In this document: piece by piece, positions 1-6,920 of the stretch | Layout of the letters: each line of letters begins with the position of its first letter | Numbering within the stretch: the first letter of the stretch is position 1 | Origin: Thermococcus radiotolerans | Lineage (GTDB): Archaea > Methanobacteriota_B > Thermococci > Thermococcales > Thermococcaceae | Length of the DNA: 64,000 nt | Direction: 5' to 3' | Assembly (NCBI RefSeq): GCF_002214565.1 | Contig: NZ_CP015106.1 | Location: 372,001-436,000 of the forward strand | Notes under the pieces: generated by a model | The model's input: the letters and a program-made list of their open reading frames with translations, nothing else | Told to the model about the DNA's origin: nothing | Databases searched by the model: none | Position numbers and translations under genes: made by a program

Positions 1-223
1 CGAGGTCATGATCATCATCGCCGAGGCCCCGGTTGCGGAGATGTTCGGATTCGCCGGAGCCATCCGTGGTGCCACCAGCGGAAGGGCCCTCTGGAGCACC
101 GAGCACGCGGGCTTCAAGCGCGTTCCGGGAGAGCTCGCTGTGAACATCATCAGGCAGATCAGGCAGAGGAAGGGCCTCGACCCGAACCCGCCGAAGGAGC
201 AGGACGTCTGCCCGCAGCAGTGA
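1..223 (+). CDS. fusA: Elongation factor EF-2, C-terminal end (partial)
   Basis: The window opens inside this gene. Reading from base 2, 73 codons run to TGA at 221-223. The residues form the end of archaeal/eukaryotic EF-2 domain V: the stretch [18 protein letters not shown], then a tail rich in Gln, Arg and Pro. EF-2 is the GTPase that translocates the ribosome. The diphthamide loop and G domain lie upstream, outside the window. EF-1A and S10 follow on the same strand, the usual Thermococcales translation cluster, although a 343-bp gap with its own TATA elements separates EF-2 from EF-1A. I am confident of the family; nothing can be said about the missing N-terminus. Confidence 0.95.
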   Translation, partial: EVMIIIAEAPVAEMFGFAGAIRGATSGRALWSTEHAGFKRVPGELAVNIIRQIRQRKGLDPNPPKEQDVCPQQ

Positions 224-457
224 GGGCTTTCCGCCCTCCGAGCTTTTCTATTCTAGCTTTATCCTTTCACCCGTTCATTCTCGCCGGAGAAAGGCTTTGT
301 AAGTTGACACGAGGCACTGGCGATGTGGTCTCTGAGGGGCGGATATTGACCATGAAGGCTGAACCTGCGAGTTTGCCCTGAAAATTGACAGATTCCTGCC
401 AACTCCAATTAGTTAACTTTTTAAACCCGCTTCGTAACTTAGGGACGGAACTCATGA

Positions 458-498
458 GGCCTCCCCGAGAAAAGGCGGGTTTCCCGCCCGAGGGGGCC
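458..498 (+). ncRNA. Nested hairpin with its own TATA element (possible structured RNA)
   Basis: An inner perfect stem GGCGGG (474-479) / CCCGCC (483-488) closes on a TTT loop. An outer stem of seven pairs (458-464 with 492-498, one G-U) encloses it. A TATA-like TTTTTAAAC at 418-425 would place a transcription start near 446, just before the structure. It could be a small RNA, a structured leader, or simply a stable hairpin that ends or pauses transcription before the EF-1A promoter at 511-519. No known family is recognised. Confidence 0.3.
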
Positions 499-504
499 GA
501 GGTT

Positions 505-519
505 CGAAAGATTTAAAAA
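505..519 (+). promoter_or_regulatory. Promoter of the EF-1A / S10 / tRNA-Ser unit
   Basis: A purine-rich BRE-like CGAAAG (505-510) is followed by the TATA box ATTTAAAAA (511-519). The expected start is about 25 nt downstream, near 538, which leaves a short leader carrying the GGAGGTG SD at 553-559. Confidence 0.55.
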
Positions 520-566
520 GCCATCCTAGTCAACGAGACTAGACCAAAATATGGAGGTGTATGAAA

Positions 567-1853
567 ATGGCTAAGGAGAAGCCGCACGTTAACATCGTCT
601 TTATAGGCCACGTCGACCACGGAAAGAGCACCACCATCGGAAGGCTGCTCTTCGACACCGCCAACATACCGGAGAACATCATCAAGAAGTTCGAGGAGAT
701 GGGTGAGAAGGGTAAGTCCTTCAAGTTCGCTTGGGTCATGGACAGGCTCAAGGAGGAGCGCGAGAGGGGTATCACCATTGACGTCGCCCACACCAAGTTC
801 GAGACCCCGCACAAGTACATCACCATCATCGACGCTCCGGGCCACAGAGACTTCGTTAAGAACATGATCACCGGTGCCAGCCAGGCCGACGCCGCCGTTC
901 TCGTCGTCGCCGCCACCGACGGTGTCATGCCGCAGACCAAGGAGCACGCCTTCCTTGCCAGGACCCTTGGTATCAACCACATCATCGTCGCCATCAACAA
1001 GATGGACATGGTCAACTACGACGAGAAGAAGTTCAAGGCCGTCGCTGACCAGGTCAAGAAGCTCCTCATGATGCTCGGCTACAAGGACTTCCCGATCATC
1101 CCGATCAGCGCTTGGGAGGGCGACAACGTCGTTAAGAAGAGCGACAACATGCCCTGGTACAACGGCCCGACCCTCATCGACGCTCTCGACCAGATACCCG
1201 AGCCGCCGAAGCCCACCGACAAGCCGCTCCGCATCCCGATCCAGGACGTCTACTCCATCAAGGGTGTCGGTACCGTCCCGGTCGGCCGTGTCGAGACCGG
1301 TGTCCTCCGCGTCGGCGACGTCGTCATCTTCGAGCCGGCCAGCACCATCTTCCACAAGGCCATCCAGGGTGAGGTCAAGAGCATCGAGATGCACCACGAG
1401 GCCATGCAGGAGGCCCTTCCGGGTGACAACATCGGATTCAACGTCCGTGGCGTTGGTAAGAACGACATAAAGCGCGGTGACGTTGCTGGTCACACCACCA
1501 ACCCGCCGACCGTTGTCAGGCCGAAGGACACCTTCAAGGCCCAGATCATCGTCCTCAACCACCCGACCGCCATCACCGTCGGCTACACCCCGGTCCTCCA
1601 CGCGCACACCCTCCAGGTCGCCGTCAGGTTCGAGCAGCTCCTCGCCAAGCTCGACCCAAGGACCGGTAACATCGTCGAGGAGAACCCACAGTTCATCAAG
1701 ACCGGTGACTCGGCCATCGTCGTCCTCAGGCCGACCAAGCCGATGGTCATCGAGCCGGTCAAGGAGATACCGCAGATGGGCAGGTTCGCCATCCGTGACA
1801 TGGGCCAGACCGTCGCTGCCGGTATGGTTATCTCCATCCAGAAGGCCGAGTGA
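567..1853 (+). CDS. tuf: Translation elongation factor EF-1 alpha
   Basis: This is a 428-residue EF-1A, the GTPase that delivers aminoacyl-tRNA to the ribosome. The P-loop GHVDHGKST is at residues 14-22, DAPGH near 90 and NKMD near 150. EF-Tu domains 2 and 3 follow, and the length is normal for archaea. Two in-frame ATGs exist, at 561 and 567. The SD GGAGGTG (553-559) lies 1 nt from the first and 7 nt from the second, so 567 (MAKEKPHVN) is chosen. Codon use is strongly biased to C-ending codons, as expected for a very highly expressed gene. S10 follows after 52 nt and is probably co-transcribed. Confidence 0.97.
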   Translation: MAKEKPHVNIVFIGHVDHGKSTTIGRLLFDTANIPENIIKKFEEMGEKGKSFKFAWVMDRLKEERERGITIDVAHTKFETPHKYITIIDAPGHRDFVKNMITGASQADAAVLVVAATDGVMPQTKEHAFLARTLGINHIIVAINKMDMVNYDEKKFKAVADQVKKLLMMLGYKDFPIIPISAWEGDNVVKKSDNMPWYNGPTLIDALDQIPEPPKPTDKPLRIPIQDVYSIKGVGTVPVGRVETGVLRVGDVVIFEPASTIFHKAIQGEVKSIEMHHEAMQEALPGDNIGFNVRGVGKNDIKRGDVAGHTTNPPTVVRPKDTFKAQIIVLNHPTAITVGYTPVLHAHTLQVAVRFEQLLAKLDPRTGNIVEENPQFIKTGDSAIVVLRPTKPMVIEPVKEIPQMGRFAIRDMGQTVAAGMVISIQKAE

Positions 1854-1905
1854 AGGCCTTCTCTGACCTTTCCTTTACTTCCTTGAACTCTTAGGAGGGA
1901 CTGAA

Positions 1906-2214
1906 ATGCAGAAGGCAAGGATTAAGCTCGCAAGCACCAACATTAAGGCCCTCAACGAGGTCACCGACCAGATCAAGCAGATAGCCGAGAGGACCGGCGT
2001 CAGGATGAGCGGACCCATACCGCTTCCGACCAAGAGGATAAGGATCACCACCAGGAAGAGCCCGGACGGCGAGGGCACCGCAACCTTCGACAAGTTTGAG
2101 CTCCGCGTTCACAAGAGGCTCGTCGACATCGAGGCCGACGAAAGGGCCATGCGCCAGATCATGCGCATCCGCGTCCCCGAGGACGTCACCATCGAGATCG
2201 AGCTCATCTCATGA
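1906..2214 (+). CDS. rps10: 30S ribosomal protein S10
   Basis: This 102-residue protein is the archaeal/eukaryotic S10 (uS10) type: it starts [10 protein letters not shown] and contains the conserved [10 protein letters not shown] loop near residue 40 and a C-terminal beta strand ending IEIELIS. It belongs to the small-subunit head. The SD GGAGGG sits upstream of the ATG with normal spacing. The gene follows EF-1A and is followed, after only 16 nt, by a tRNA-Ser gene, so one transcript may carry all three. Confidence 0.96.
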   Translation: MQKARIKLASTNIKALNEVTDQIKQIAERTGVRMSGPIPLPTKRIRITTRKSPDGEGTATFDKFELRVHKRLVDIEADERAMRQIMRIRVPEDVTIEIELIS

Positions 2215-2230
2215 TTCTCCTCCTTTTTAC

Positions 2231-2317
2231 GCCGGGGTAGCCTAGCCTGGGAAGGCGCGGGCCTGGAGAGTCCGTGGGCGTTTGCCCGCCAGGGTTCAAA
2301 TCCCTGCCCCGGCGCCA
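2231..2317 (+). tRNA. tRNA-Ser (anticodon GGA)
   Basis: The 87-nt class II tRNA has acceptor strands GCCGGGG (2231-2237) and CCCCGGC (2307-2313), discriminator G and an encoded CCA (2315-2317). The anticodon arm has stem CGGGC/GUCCG with loop CUGGAGA, giving anticodon GGA. A long GC-rich variable arm and a T-loop with GGTTCAAAT complete it. There is no room for a private promoter: the gene begins 16 nt after the S10 stop codon. It is probably cut out of the EF-1A/S10 transcript. Confidence 0.95.
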
Positions 2318-2573
2318 AACAACCCTTTCTGACGAAAGCGTTGACCGTTCAATATCCTGTTTTAAAGCCAAACCCTCATCGCAGGCAAATTTCAGAGCGC
2401 ACGCTTTATTCTCCGCCAGTTCAGCAGGAAAGGAACTTCTTTTGGTGAAGCTAACGCCCCCACGCCCCCTTATATTCTGGTGTTAGAGTGCATACCAACA
2501 TTTCTCAGCCGTTCATGGAAAAGAACGCTTCTTTTGGTCAATTGTGCATAAACAGAAAAGTGAGAGGAGGGCT
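2318..2573. repeat. Noncoding DNA after tRNA-Ser with a dispersed repeat copy
   Basis: There is no gene here. Positions 2387-2453 contain an imperfect hairpin around AGAGCGCACGCTTT (2394 onward) and then GGAACTTCTTTTGGTGAAGC. The same two blocks in the same order recur after tRNA-Thr at 26330-26388, where the hairpin is perfect. A second run of CTTCTTTTGGT occurs near 2530, partly repeating the block. The copy looks decayed. No terminal inverted repeats or transposase are visible. Confidence 0.5.
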
Positions 2574-4475
2574 TCAAATACCAGCCCCGATGTCCTCGGC
2601 GATGTCCGGGAGGTCGAGGGCGATGAGTTTGACCTTGGTCGGGATTCCGTCCCTGCTCCAGCCCCTCGCCTGGTAGTACTCGTCGAGCATCCTGTCGAGC
2701 TCCCACGGCGGGACGTGGAGGCCCTTGCTGACTCCCTCCGGAATCGGCTCCCACATGACCCTGTACGGCAGGGTATCGTCCTTCCTGCTGAAGCCCTCGC
2801 GGACGTTGAAGGCCCTGGCGATGTTCATTATCCTCTCGCCGATGACCATCAGCTCGGCTTCGCCGATGTTCATGCCGGTGACGGCCTCGACGAGCGGCGG
2901 GAAGCCCTCGAGGAAGTACATGTGCCTCGAGAACTTACAGACGCCGGTGGCGTCGTAGACCGCCATGAGGTTCTCGTGGAAGGCAATCTCGAATCCCTTG
3001 TTCTCACCCTTGGTCCTGTCGACGCCGTCGAACTTCCACCACCTGCCGACCAGCTCGGTTCCGTAGGCGCCGCTGGTCAGGTGATCCGCACCGCGAACGC
3101 TGACCGCGAACGCTAAGGCCATTCCCTTTATGCCACGGACGTCATACGCTGGAGGCTCCATACCTTTGACGTGCATTGCGAACTTCCAGCTCTCCTTTCC
3201 TAGGCGCTCGCTGGCCCTCTTGACACCGTCAGCGAGGAGCTTTCCGAGGTTGCCCTCGCGGTAGGCCATCTTCTTGAGGGTCTCAACGGCAGCTTCGCCG
3301 TTGCCGAAGGTGAGCTCGAGGCCGTCGGCGTCTTCCTTCGTGAGAAGTCCACGTTCGTAGGCCTCCATAGCCCAGGCGATGGTGACACCGGCGGAGATGG
3401 TGTCGAGTCCGAGTTCATCTGCGAGGTAGTTGAGGTAGGCAACGGTCTCGAAGTCGTCGAGCTCAAGGACGCCACCGAAGGAGTAGAGGGTCTCGTACTC
3501 GGGACCGTCCACCATGAAGGTGCCCCACTTCTCGCTCTCCACCCTGACGTACTGGCTGCACGGCTTGTTACACATCGGGCACGGCTTCCTTCCCGCGCGG
3601 TACTTCGGTGCCCAGAAGTACGGGTCGATTCCGATGTGCTCCCTGCCCTCCTCCTTGGCCTTCTCGTAGGCCTTCTTGAAGAAGCCCATCTGCCAGTTCC
3701 TGGTCGGGAAGGTGCCACGCTCGCGGTTCATCCAGTCAAGGAACTCACCGCTTCCGTAGTCCATGTCCGCCTTGGTGGCCGGGTGGTCCTTAAAGACGAG
3801 CGCCCACTCCTTGATGAGCTCGCGGAGCTTTTCGGGCTCTGCTATGGGTATCTTCTTGGTTCCCCTGACGAGGATTCCCTTGAGCTTCTTGCTTCCAAGG
3901 ACGGCTCCGGGTCCTCCACGGGCGGCCTGCCTATCATCGGTCTCGATCGTTGAGATGAGGTTGAGTCTCTCGCCCGCGGGTCCGATGAAAGCGGTGGAGA
4001 ATCCGGGGTACTCCTCCTTCGCCTTCTTCCTGGCCTCGCCGGTGGTGAGGCCCCAGTAGCCCTCTGCCGGGACGAGCTTGACCTCATCGTCCTCTATGAC
4101 TAGGAGAACCGGCTTCTCGCTCTGGCCCTCGATTATCAGAACATCGTAGCCGGCCTTCTTGAGCTCCTCACCCATCTTGGCACCGGCCATCGAGCGGCCG
4201 TAACCGCCGGTGAGCGGGCTCTTGAAGTTGAACGCCGTCTTTGAACCGGTTCCGATTCCCGTGGCAACGAACAGGCCGGGGGTGATTATCATCTTGTTCT
4301 CCGGTCCGAGGGGGTCCGCCCCGGCTGGAACCTCATCGTAGAGAAGCCTGGTACCGAAGCCAACGCCGCCGAGGTACTTCCTTGGGAACTCCTCAGGCAG
4401 GGGCTCCACCTTGACCTCGTGGGTCGTCAGGTTGACCCTCAGAATCTTGCCCCAGTAACCACCTTTCGCCTCCAT
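2574..4475 (-). CDS. Aldehyde:ferredoxin oxidoreductase family protein (tungstopterin enzyme)
   Basis: This 633-residue protein matches the AOR family of Thermococcales, which oxidises aldehydes to acids with ferredoxin through a bis-pterin tungsten site and one [4Fe-4S] cluster. Visible marks are the N-terminal WGKILRVNLTT, the KSPLTGGYG and GPAGE stretches, the cluster motif CPMCNKPC (C299, C302, C306) and the fourth cysteine in DATGVC near 515. The family includes AOR, FOR, GOR and the WOR4/WOR5 paralogues. The subtype cannot be fixed by eye, and the sequence differs clearly from the classical AOR and FOR as I recall them. The SD GAGGTG precedes the ATG. The gene is monocistronic, and no cofactor-modifying protein gene is adjacent. 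Confidence 0.9.
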   Translation of the reverse strand: MEAKGGYWGKILRVNLTTHEVKVEPLPEEFPRKYLGGVGFGTRLLYDEVPAGADPLGPENKMIITPGLFVATGIGTGSKTAFNFKSPLTGGYGRSMAGAKMGEELKKAGYDVLIIEGQSEKPVLLVIEDDEVKLVPAEGYWGLTTGEARKKAKEEYPGFSTAFIGPAGERLNLISTIETDDRQAARGGPGAVLGSKKLKGILVRGTKKIPIAEPEKLRELIKEWALVFKDHPATKADMDYGSGEFLDWMNRERGTFPTRNWQMGFFKKAYEKAKEEGREHIGIDPYFWAPKYRAGRKPCPMCNKPCSQYVRVESEKWGTFMVDGPEYETLYSFGGVLELDDFETVAYLNYLADELGLDTISAGVTIAWAMEAYERGLLTKEDADGLELTFGNGEAAVETLKKMAYREGNLGKLLADGVKRASERLGKESWKFAMHVKGMEPPAYDVRGIKGMALAFAVSVRGADHLTSGAYGTELVGRWWKFDGVDRTKGENKGFEIAFHENLMAVYDATGVCKFSRHMYFLEGFPPLVEAVTGMNIGEAELMVIGERIMNIARAFNVREGFSRKDDTLPYRVMWEPIPEGVSKGLHVPPWELDRMLDEYYQARGWSRDGIPTKVKLIALDLPDIAEDIGAGI

Positions 4476-4636
4476 ATCAGAATCACCTCGAAAGATTTTC
4501 GGGTTGGAGGATATAAGGCCTTCGCAAAAGGAAGCGTTTCACTAGTCATCTTAAGTTAAGTTCATCTGTTAACTGAAGGCGGCCCGAGTGCCCAAAGGTT
4601 TATGTGGTGGCGCGAAAACCTTCATCGGTGAACTGA

Positions 4637-4792
4637 ATGGATGACCGGCTCAAGTCCTGCAGGAACTGCCGCTGGTTCGGCGCCATAGATTCCTACTTTC
4701 CAACGCAGGGGATATGCAGGAGGCACATGAAGACCGTCCACATGAACTTCGTATGCGACGACTGGGAGCCCCTGTGGGGTGTAGAAGAATAG
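4637..4792 (+). CDS. Small four-cysteine (zinc-ribbon-like) protein
   Basis: This 51-codon frame is flanked by larger genes. Cysteines fall at residues 8, 11, 27 and 40 (SCRNCRWF, GICRRH, FVCDDWE), a spacing that suits one zinc site or a small Fe-S site. Aromatic and charged residues between them give a compact protein-like composition. GGTGA at 4627-4631 serves as SD five bases before the ATG, and a TATA-like element (GGTTTATG) lies near 4598. The gene ends 1 nt before the convergent taw2 stop. No function is assigned. It resembles the small metal-binding proteins common in archaea. Confidence 0.7.
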   Translation: MDDRLKSCRNCRWFGAIDSYFPTQGICRRHMKTVHMNFVCDDWEPLWGVEE

Positions 4793-4793
4793 C

Positions 4794-5633
4794 TCACTTC
4801 TTGAAAACCCTCACGTCAACGACGACGTGCCAGACGCCAGGGGCGTAGCGCTTGATTACCAGCTCGTTGAGCTTCTCGGCCTCGTAGCCGTGCTCCCTTG
4901 CGATTCTCTGGAACGTCCTGAAGGGCTCCCCCGGCATCAGCCTCTCGGGCACGGTGTTGTGGTAGTGGATTACCGCCTCATCCTTCGCTATGCTCAGCGC
5001 CTTTGGTATGAACTCGTGGGTCGTTACGACATAGCCCATGATGACCCTGTCGGCTATGTTCTCCCCCGGAAAATCCCTGTTGTCGATGTTGTAGGCCGTC
5101 ATCCTGTCCTGAACCCGGTTCAGCTCGATGTTCTCAACGAGGAACCTGAACGTGTAAGGACTCTTCTCTATGGCTATCACCCGGGCCTTTCCGTGGACGG
5201 CCATGGGGAGGCTGAGGTGCCCGATTCCAGCGAACATGTCCACGATCAGCTCGCCTGGTTTGGCGACCTTCGCCATCCTTACGCGCTCCTTGACGTTGGC
5301 CGGCGAGAACATCACCTTTGCCACGTCCAGCTTGTACCTTATCCCGTTCTCGACGTGAACCGTCACCGTGTCGCTTCCGTAGAGAACCTCGTAGTTCGTC
5401 TCGCGGAACTCGCCGCCTATGCGGCCCTTCCTCAGGACTGTCTTGACGCCGAGGACTTCCGCGTAGACCTCGGCTATTCTGCCCTTGTAGGATTCGAGTT
5501 CGGGCCTAATCGGTAGAATCAGAACGTCGCCTATCCGAACCCAGTGCTTCGGGAGCATTTCAACTAGCTCCCCGGGGAGCTCCTTCGAGAGTATCTCCCT
5601 GATGCGCGGCTTTATCAGTTGCGTCTTTCCCAT
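4794..5633 (-). CDS. taw2: tRNA(Phe) wyosine enzyme Taw2/TYW2 (aminocarboxypropyl transferase)
   Basis: This 279-residue protein has a class I SAM-binding fold, with motif VDMFAGIGHLSLP near residues 131-143 and an acidic motif IEKSPY. It closely resembles the Pyrococcus Taw2/TYW2 group as I recall it. Taw2 transfers the 3-amino-3-carboxypropyl group of SAM to C7 of the wyosine precursor at position 37 of tRNA-Phe. The related Trm5 methyltransferases carry an NPP(Y/F) motif in the catalytic site; here the corresponding stretch reads GYVVTTHEF, which favours Taw2. The gene is convergent with the small four-cysteine gene and divergent from the next gene across a promoter region with two TATA elements. 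Confidence 0.88.
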   Translation of the reverse strand: MGKTQLIKPRIREILSKELPGELVEMLPKHWVRIGDVLILPIRPELESYKGRIAEVYAEVLGVKTVLRKGRIGGEFRETNYEVLYGSDTVTVHVENGIRYKLDVAKVMFSPANVKERVRMAKVAKPGELIVDMFAGIGHLSLPMAVHGKARVIAIEKSPYTFRFLVENIELNRVQDRMTAYNIDNRDFPGENIADRVIMGYVVTTHEFIPKALSIAKDEAVIHYHNTVPERLMPGEPFRTFQRIAREHGYEAEKLNELVIKRYAPGVWHVVVDVRVFKK

Positions 5634-5760
5634 CGGCCTTACTCAGCCCGGAAACTTTAAAAAGCCTTCTCCCGTCATTTCGGCAAAAAGCGAGGAGAAA
5701 GCCTTAAAAACCTGAAGAACGAATTTACAGCGAGAAATCCTCCGGAGGTCGATGAGGAGT
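5634..5760. promoter_or_regulatory. Divergent promoter region between taw2 and a hypothetical gene
   Basis: On the minus strand CTTTTTAAAG near 5655-5665 can serve taw2. On the plus strand CCTTAAAAAC near 5702-5711 can serve the gene beginning near 5752/5761. The SD GGAGGT of that gene is at 5744-5749. Confidence 0.4.
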
Positions 5761-6096
5761 ATGGATGATGAGCCTTCAAGTAGTTGGTTTTCCCGTCTGT
5801 TTAAGTCACGTGAAAAACCCGCCCTTCTTGAGCAGAAACTGAGTCGTGAGGCGTACGAGGACTACAGGCAGCTTTTAATGAAGGCCCGTCCAGAGGTGAA
5901 CGGCTCGAAGCTCACCCTCAGGCTCTCGAACGGAACCGTCGAGCTTGAGGACGGAGTCCTGCGCGTCAGGGCGAAGAACAGGAAAGCCGCGGAGAAAATA
6001 CTCCGCAACCTGCACCACTACGAGCAGCCGCCGAGCCTCTGGCCCGCGTACGGCCTCAGCTACTCGCTCAAGAGGAAGAAGGGCACCATACTCTGA
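5761..6096 (+). CDS. Conserved hypothetical protein, 111 aa
   Basis: I do not recognise this protein. It is charged, with an N-terminal region rich in Ser, Arg and Lys, then an alternating beta-like stretch (KLTLRLSNGTVELEDGVLRV) and a helix with many Lys/Arg residues, and a basic C-terminus. It has no signal peptide, membrane segment or cysteine cluster. In-frame ATGs occur at 5752 and 5761. The SD GGAGGT (5744-5749) is 2 nt from the first and 11 nt from the second, so the second is preferred; the longer form would have 114 residues. A separate promoter with TATA near 5702 suggests a single-gene unit. Confidence 0.7.
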   Translation: MDDEPSSSWFSRLFKSREKPALLEQKLSREAYEDYRQLLMKARPEVNGSKLTLRLSNGTVELEDGVLRVRAKNRKAAEKILRNLHHYEQPPSLWPAYGLSYSLKRKKGTIL

Positions 6097-6134
6097 TTTT
6101 ATTCCCCTTTTAATTCCGGTATTCTTTCCCCAAA

Positions 6135-6143
6135 GATTTAAAT
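6135..6143 (+). promoter_or_regulatory. TATA element for the C/D box sRNA and the Cas4-like gene
   Basis: GATTTAAAT lies about 26 nt before the predicted 5' end of the sRNA (about 6165). Its position fits the RNA exactly and would give the nuclease gene a leader of over 100 nt. Confidence 0.5.
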
Positions 6144-6165
6144 GGTGGGTTAGACTTAACTCTCC

Positions 6166-6224
6166 AAGCGGATGACGACCCTTGCCCAGTCTGATGGGTG
6201 ATGACGTCGGTATTAGCTGACGCA
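6166..6224 (+). ncRNA. C/D box guide sRNA (probable)
   Basis: The boxes occur in canonical order: C box ATGACGA (6172-6178, one mismatch to RUGAUGA), 12-nt guide (6179-6190), D' box CTGA (6191-6194), 3-nt linker, perfect C' box GTGATGA (6198-6204), 12-nt guide (6205-6216), D box CTGA (6217-6220). Archaeal C/D sRNAs that steer fibrillarin-dependent 2'-O-methylation have this compact form, and both guides are exactly 12 nt. The TATA element at 6135-6143 predicts a start a few bases before the C box. Candidate target sites are the complements of the guides, ACUGGGCAAGGG and CUAAUACCGACG. I did not identify the target RNAs. Confidence 0.75.
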
Positions 6225-6277
6225 GGGGCGGCGAGGTTCGCGGGCCGATGACCCGCCCCGTCTCTGGAGGGAAGACG

Positions 6278-6919
6278 ATGAGCAACAACGGTCACGATGA
6301 AGGTGATGAACTCATAGAGTTTTACGCCAGCGAGGCTCTAACCTGTCCCAGGAGGATATACTTCCGGCTCAAGGGCTATCCCGAGAGGTGGCCGGAGTTC
6401 GTTAAGGTGAGGCTTAACCAGGGAATAAACACCCATAACGTCCTTGGAGAGATTCTACAGAAACGTTTCGGCTTTGAGCTTGAGAAGCGCATGATCCTGC
6501 GCTCCTCCCGCCTGGGCTTCGAGATACACGGGAGGGTGGATGCCATAAGGGATTTCCCCATCGAAATCAAGGGGAAGACGAGCCTTCCGCGGAACCCCTA
6601 CGACTACCACCTTGCCCAACTCAACGTGTACCTTCGCTGGGCCGAGGCAGAGTACGGCTATCTCTACTACATCAAGCTCCACGAGGAGCCGATGAAGGTC
6701 ATCAACAAGATAGACTTCTCCCGCTTTCCCATAGTTAAGGGGCCGAACTTCAGGGCCTTCGAGGTTCCCTACGACGGCAAGCTTTTCCGCGAGACGCTGA
6801 GGCACTTCTACTCCGTTAAGCGTGCGTACGAGAAAGGAAAGCCCCCTAAGGGCTGGAACGACTTCACCTGCAGGTTCTGCCCCTACCGGTACCTCTGCTA
6901 TCCCGATGGGGACGAGTAG
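6278..6919 (+). CDS. Cas4/RecB-like PD-(D/E)XK nuclease with Fe-S cysteines
   Basis: This 213-residue protein has the Cas4-type layout: an N-terminal cysteine (LTCPRR, about residue 23), a nuclease core with HGRVDAI and IEIKGK (the D and ExK of the PD-(D/E)XK motif), the QLNVYL helix, and a C-terminal CRFCPYRYLC. Together these give four cysteines for a [4Fe-4S] cluster. Such enzymes cut single-stranded DNA ends; Cas4 acts in CRISPR spacer acquisition, but stand-alone copies are common in archaea. There is no cas gene or CRISPR array in the window. The start at 6278 is preferred over 6248 because GGAGGG (6266-6271) lies 6 nt before it. A hairpin (6225-6231 with 6253-6259) occupies the leader between the sRNA and the SD. 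Confidence 0.85.
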   Translation: MSNNGHDEGDELIEFYASEALTCPRRIYFRLKGYPERWPEFVKVRLNQGINTHNVLGEILQKRFGFELEKRMILRSSRLGFEIHGRVDAIRDFPIEIKGKTSLPRNPYDYHLAQLNVYLRWAEAEYGYLYYIKLHEEPMKVINKIDFSRFPIVKGPNFRAFEVPYDGKLFRETLRHFYSVKRAYEKGKPPKGWNDFTCRFCPYRYLCYPDGDE

Positions 6920-6920
6920 T

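Larger units (their letters stand above)
224..566. other. Non-coding gap between EF-2 and EF-1A
   Basis: This stretch of about 340 bp has no convincing gene. It holds two TATA-like elements on the + strand (418-425 and 511-519), a strong nested hairpin at 458-498, and the SD of EF-1A (GGAGGTG at 553-559). The only longer open frame, on the minus strand at 267-455, shows no protein-like composition and is dismissed. Confidence 0.6.

Noticed and set aside
267-455. 62-codon minus-strand frame in the gap before EF-1A
   Set aside because: No SD, random-like composition, and it overlaps the putative promoter elements.
513-1607. Long open frame on the minus strand opposite EF-1A (364 codons)
   Set aside because: It is a shadow of the C-ending codon bias of EF-1A: rich in Asp, Leu, Val and Gly repeats with no protein family pattern, no SD, and antisense to a certain gene.
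2231-2317. tRNA-Ser as an integration (att) site for a mobile element
   Set aside because: No integrase gene and no second copy of the tRNA 3' end is visible nearby; only the short dispersed repeat follows.
6166-6919. CRISPR locus next to the Cas4-like gene
   Set aside because: There are no regularly spaced repeats anywhere in the window.
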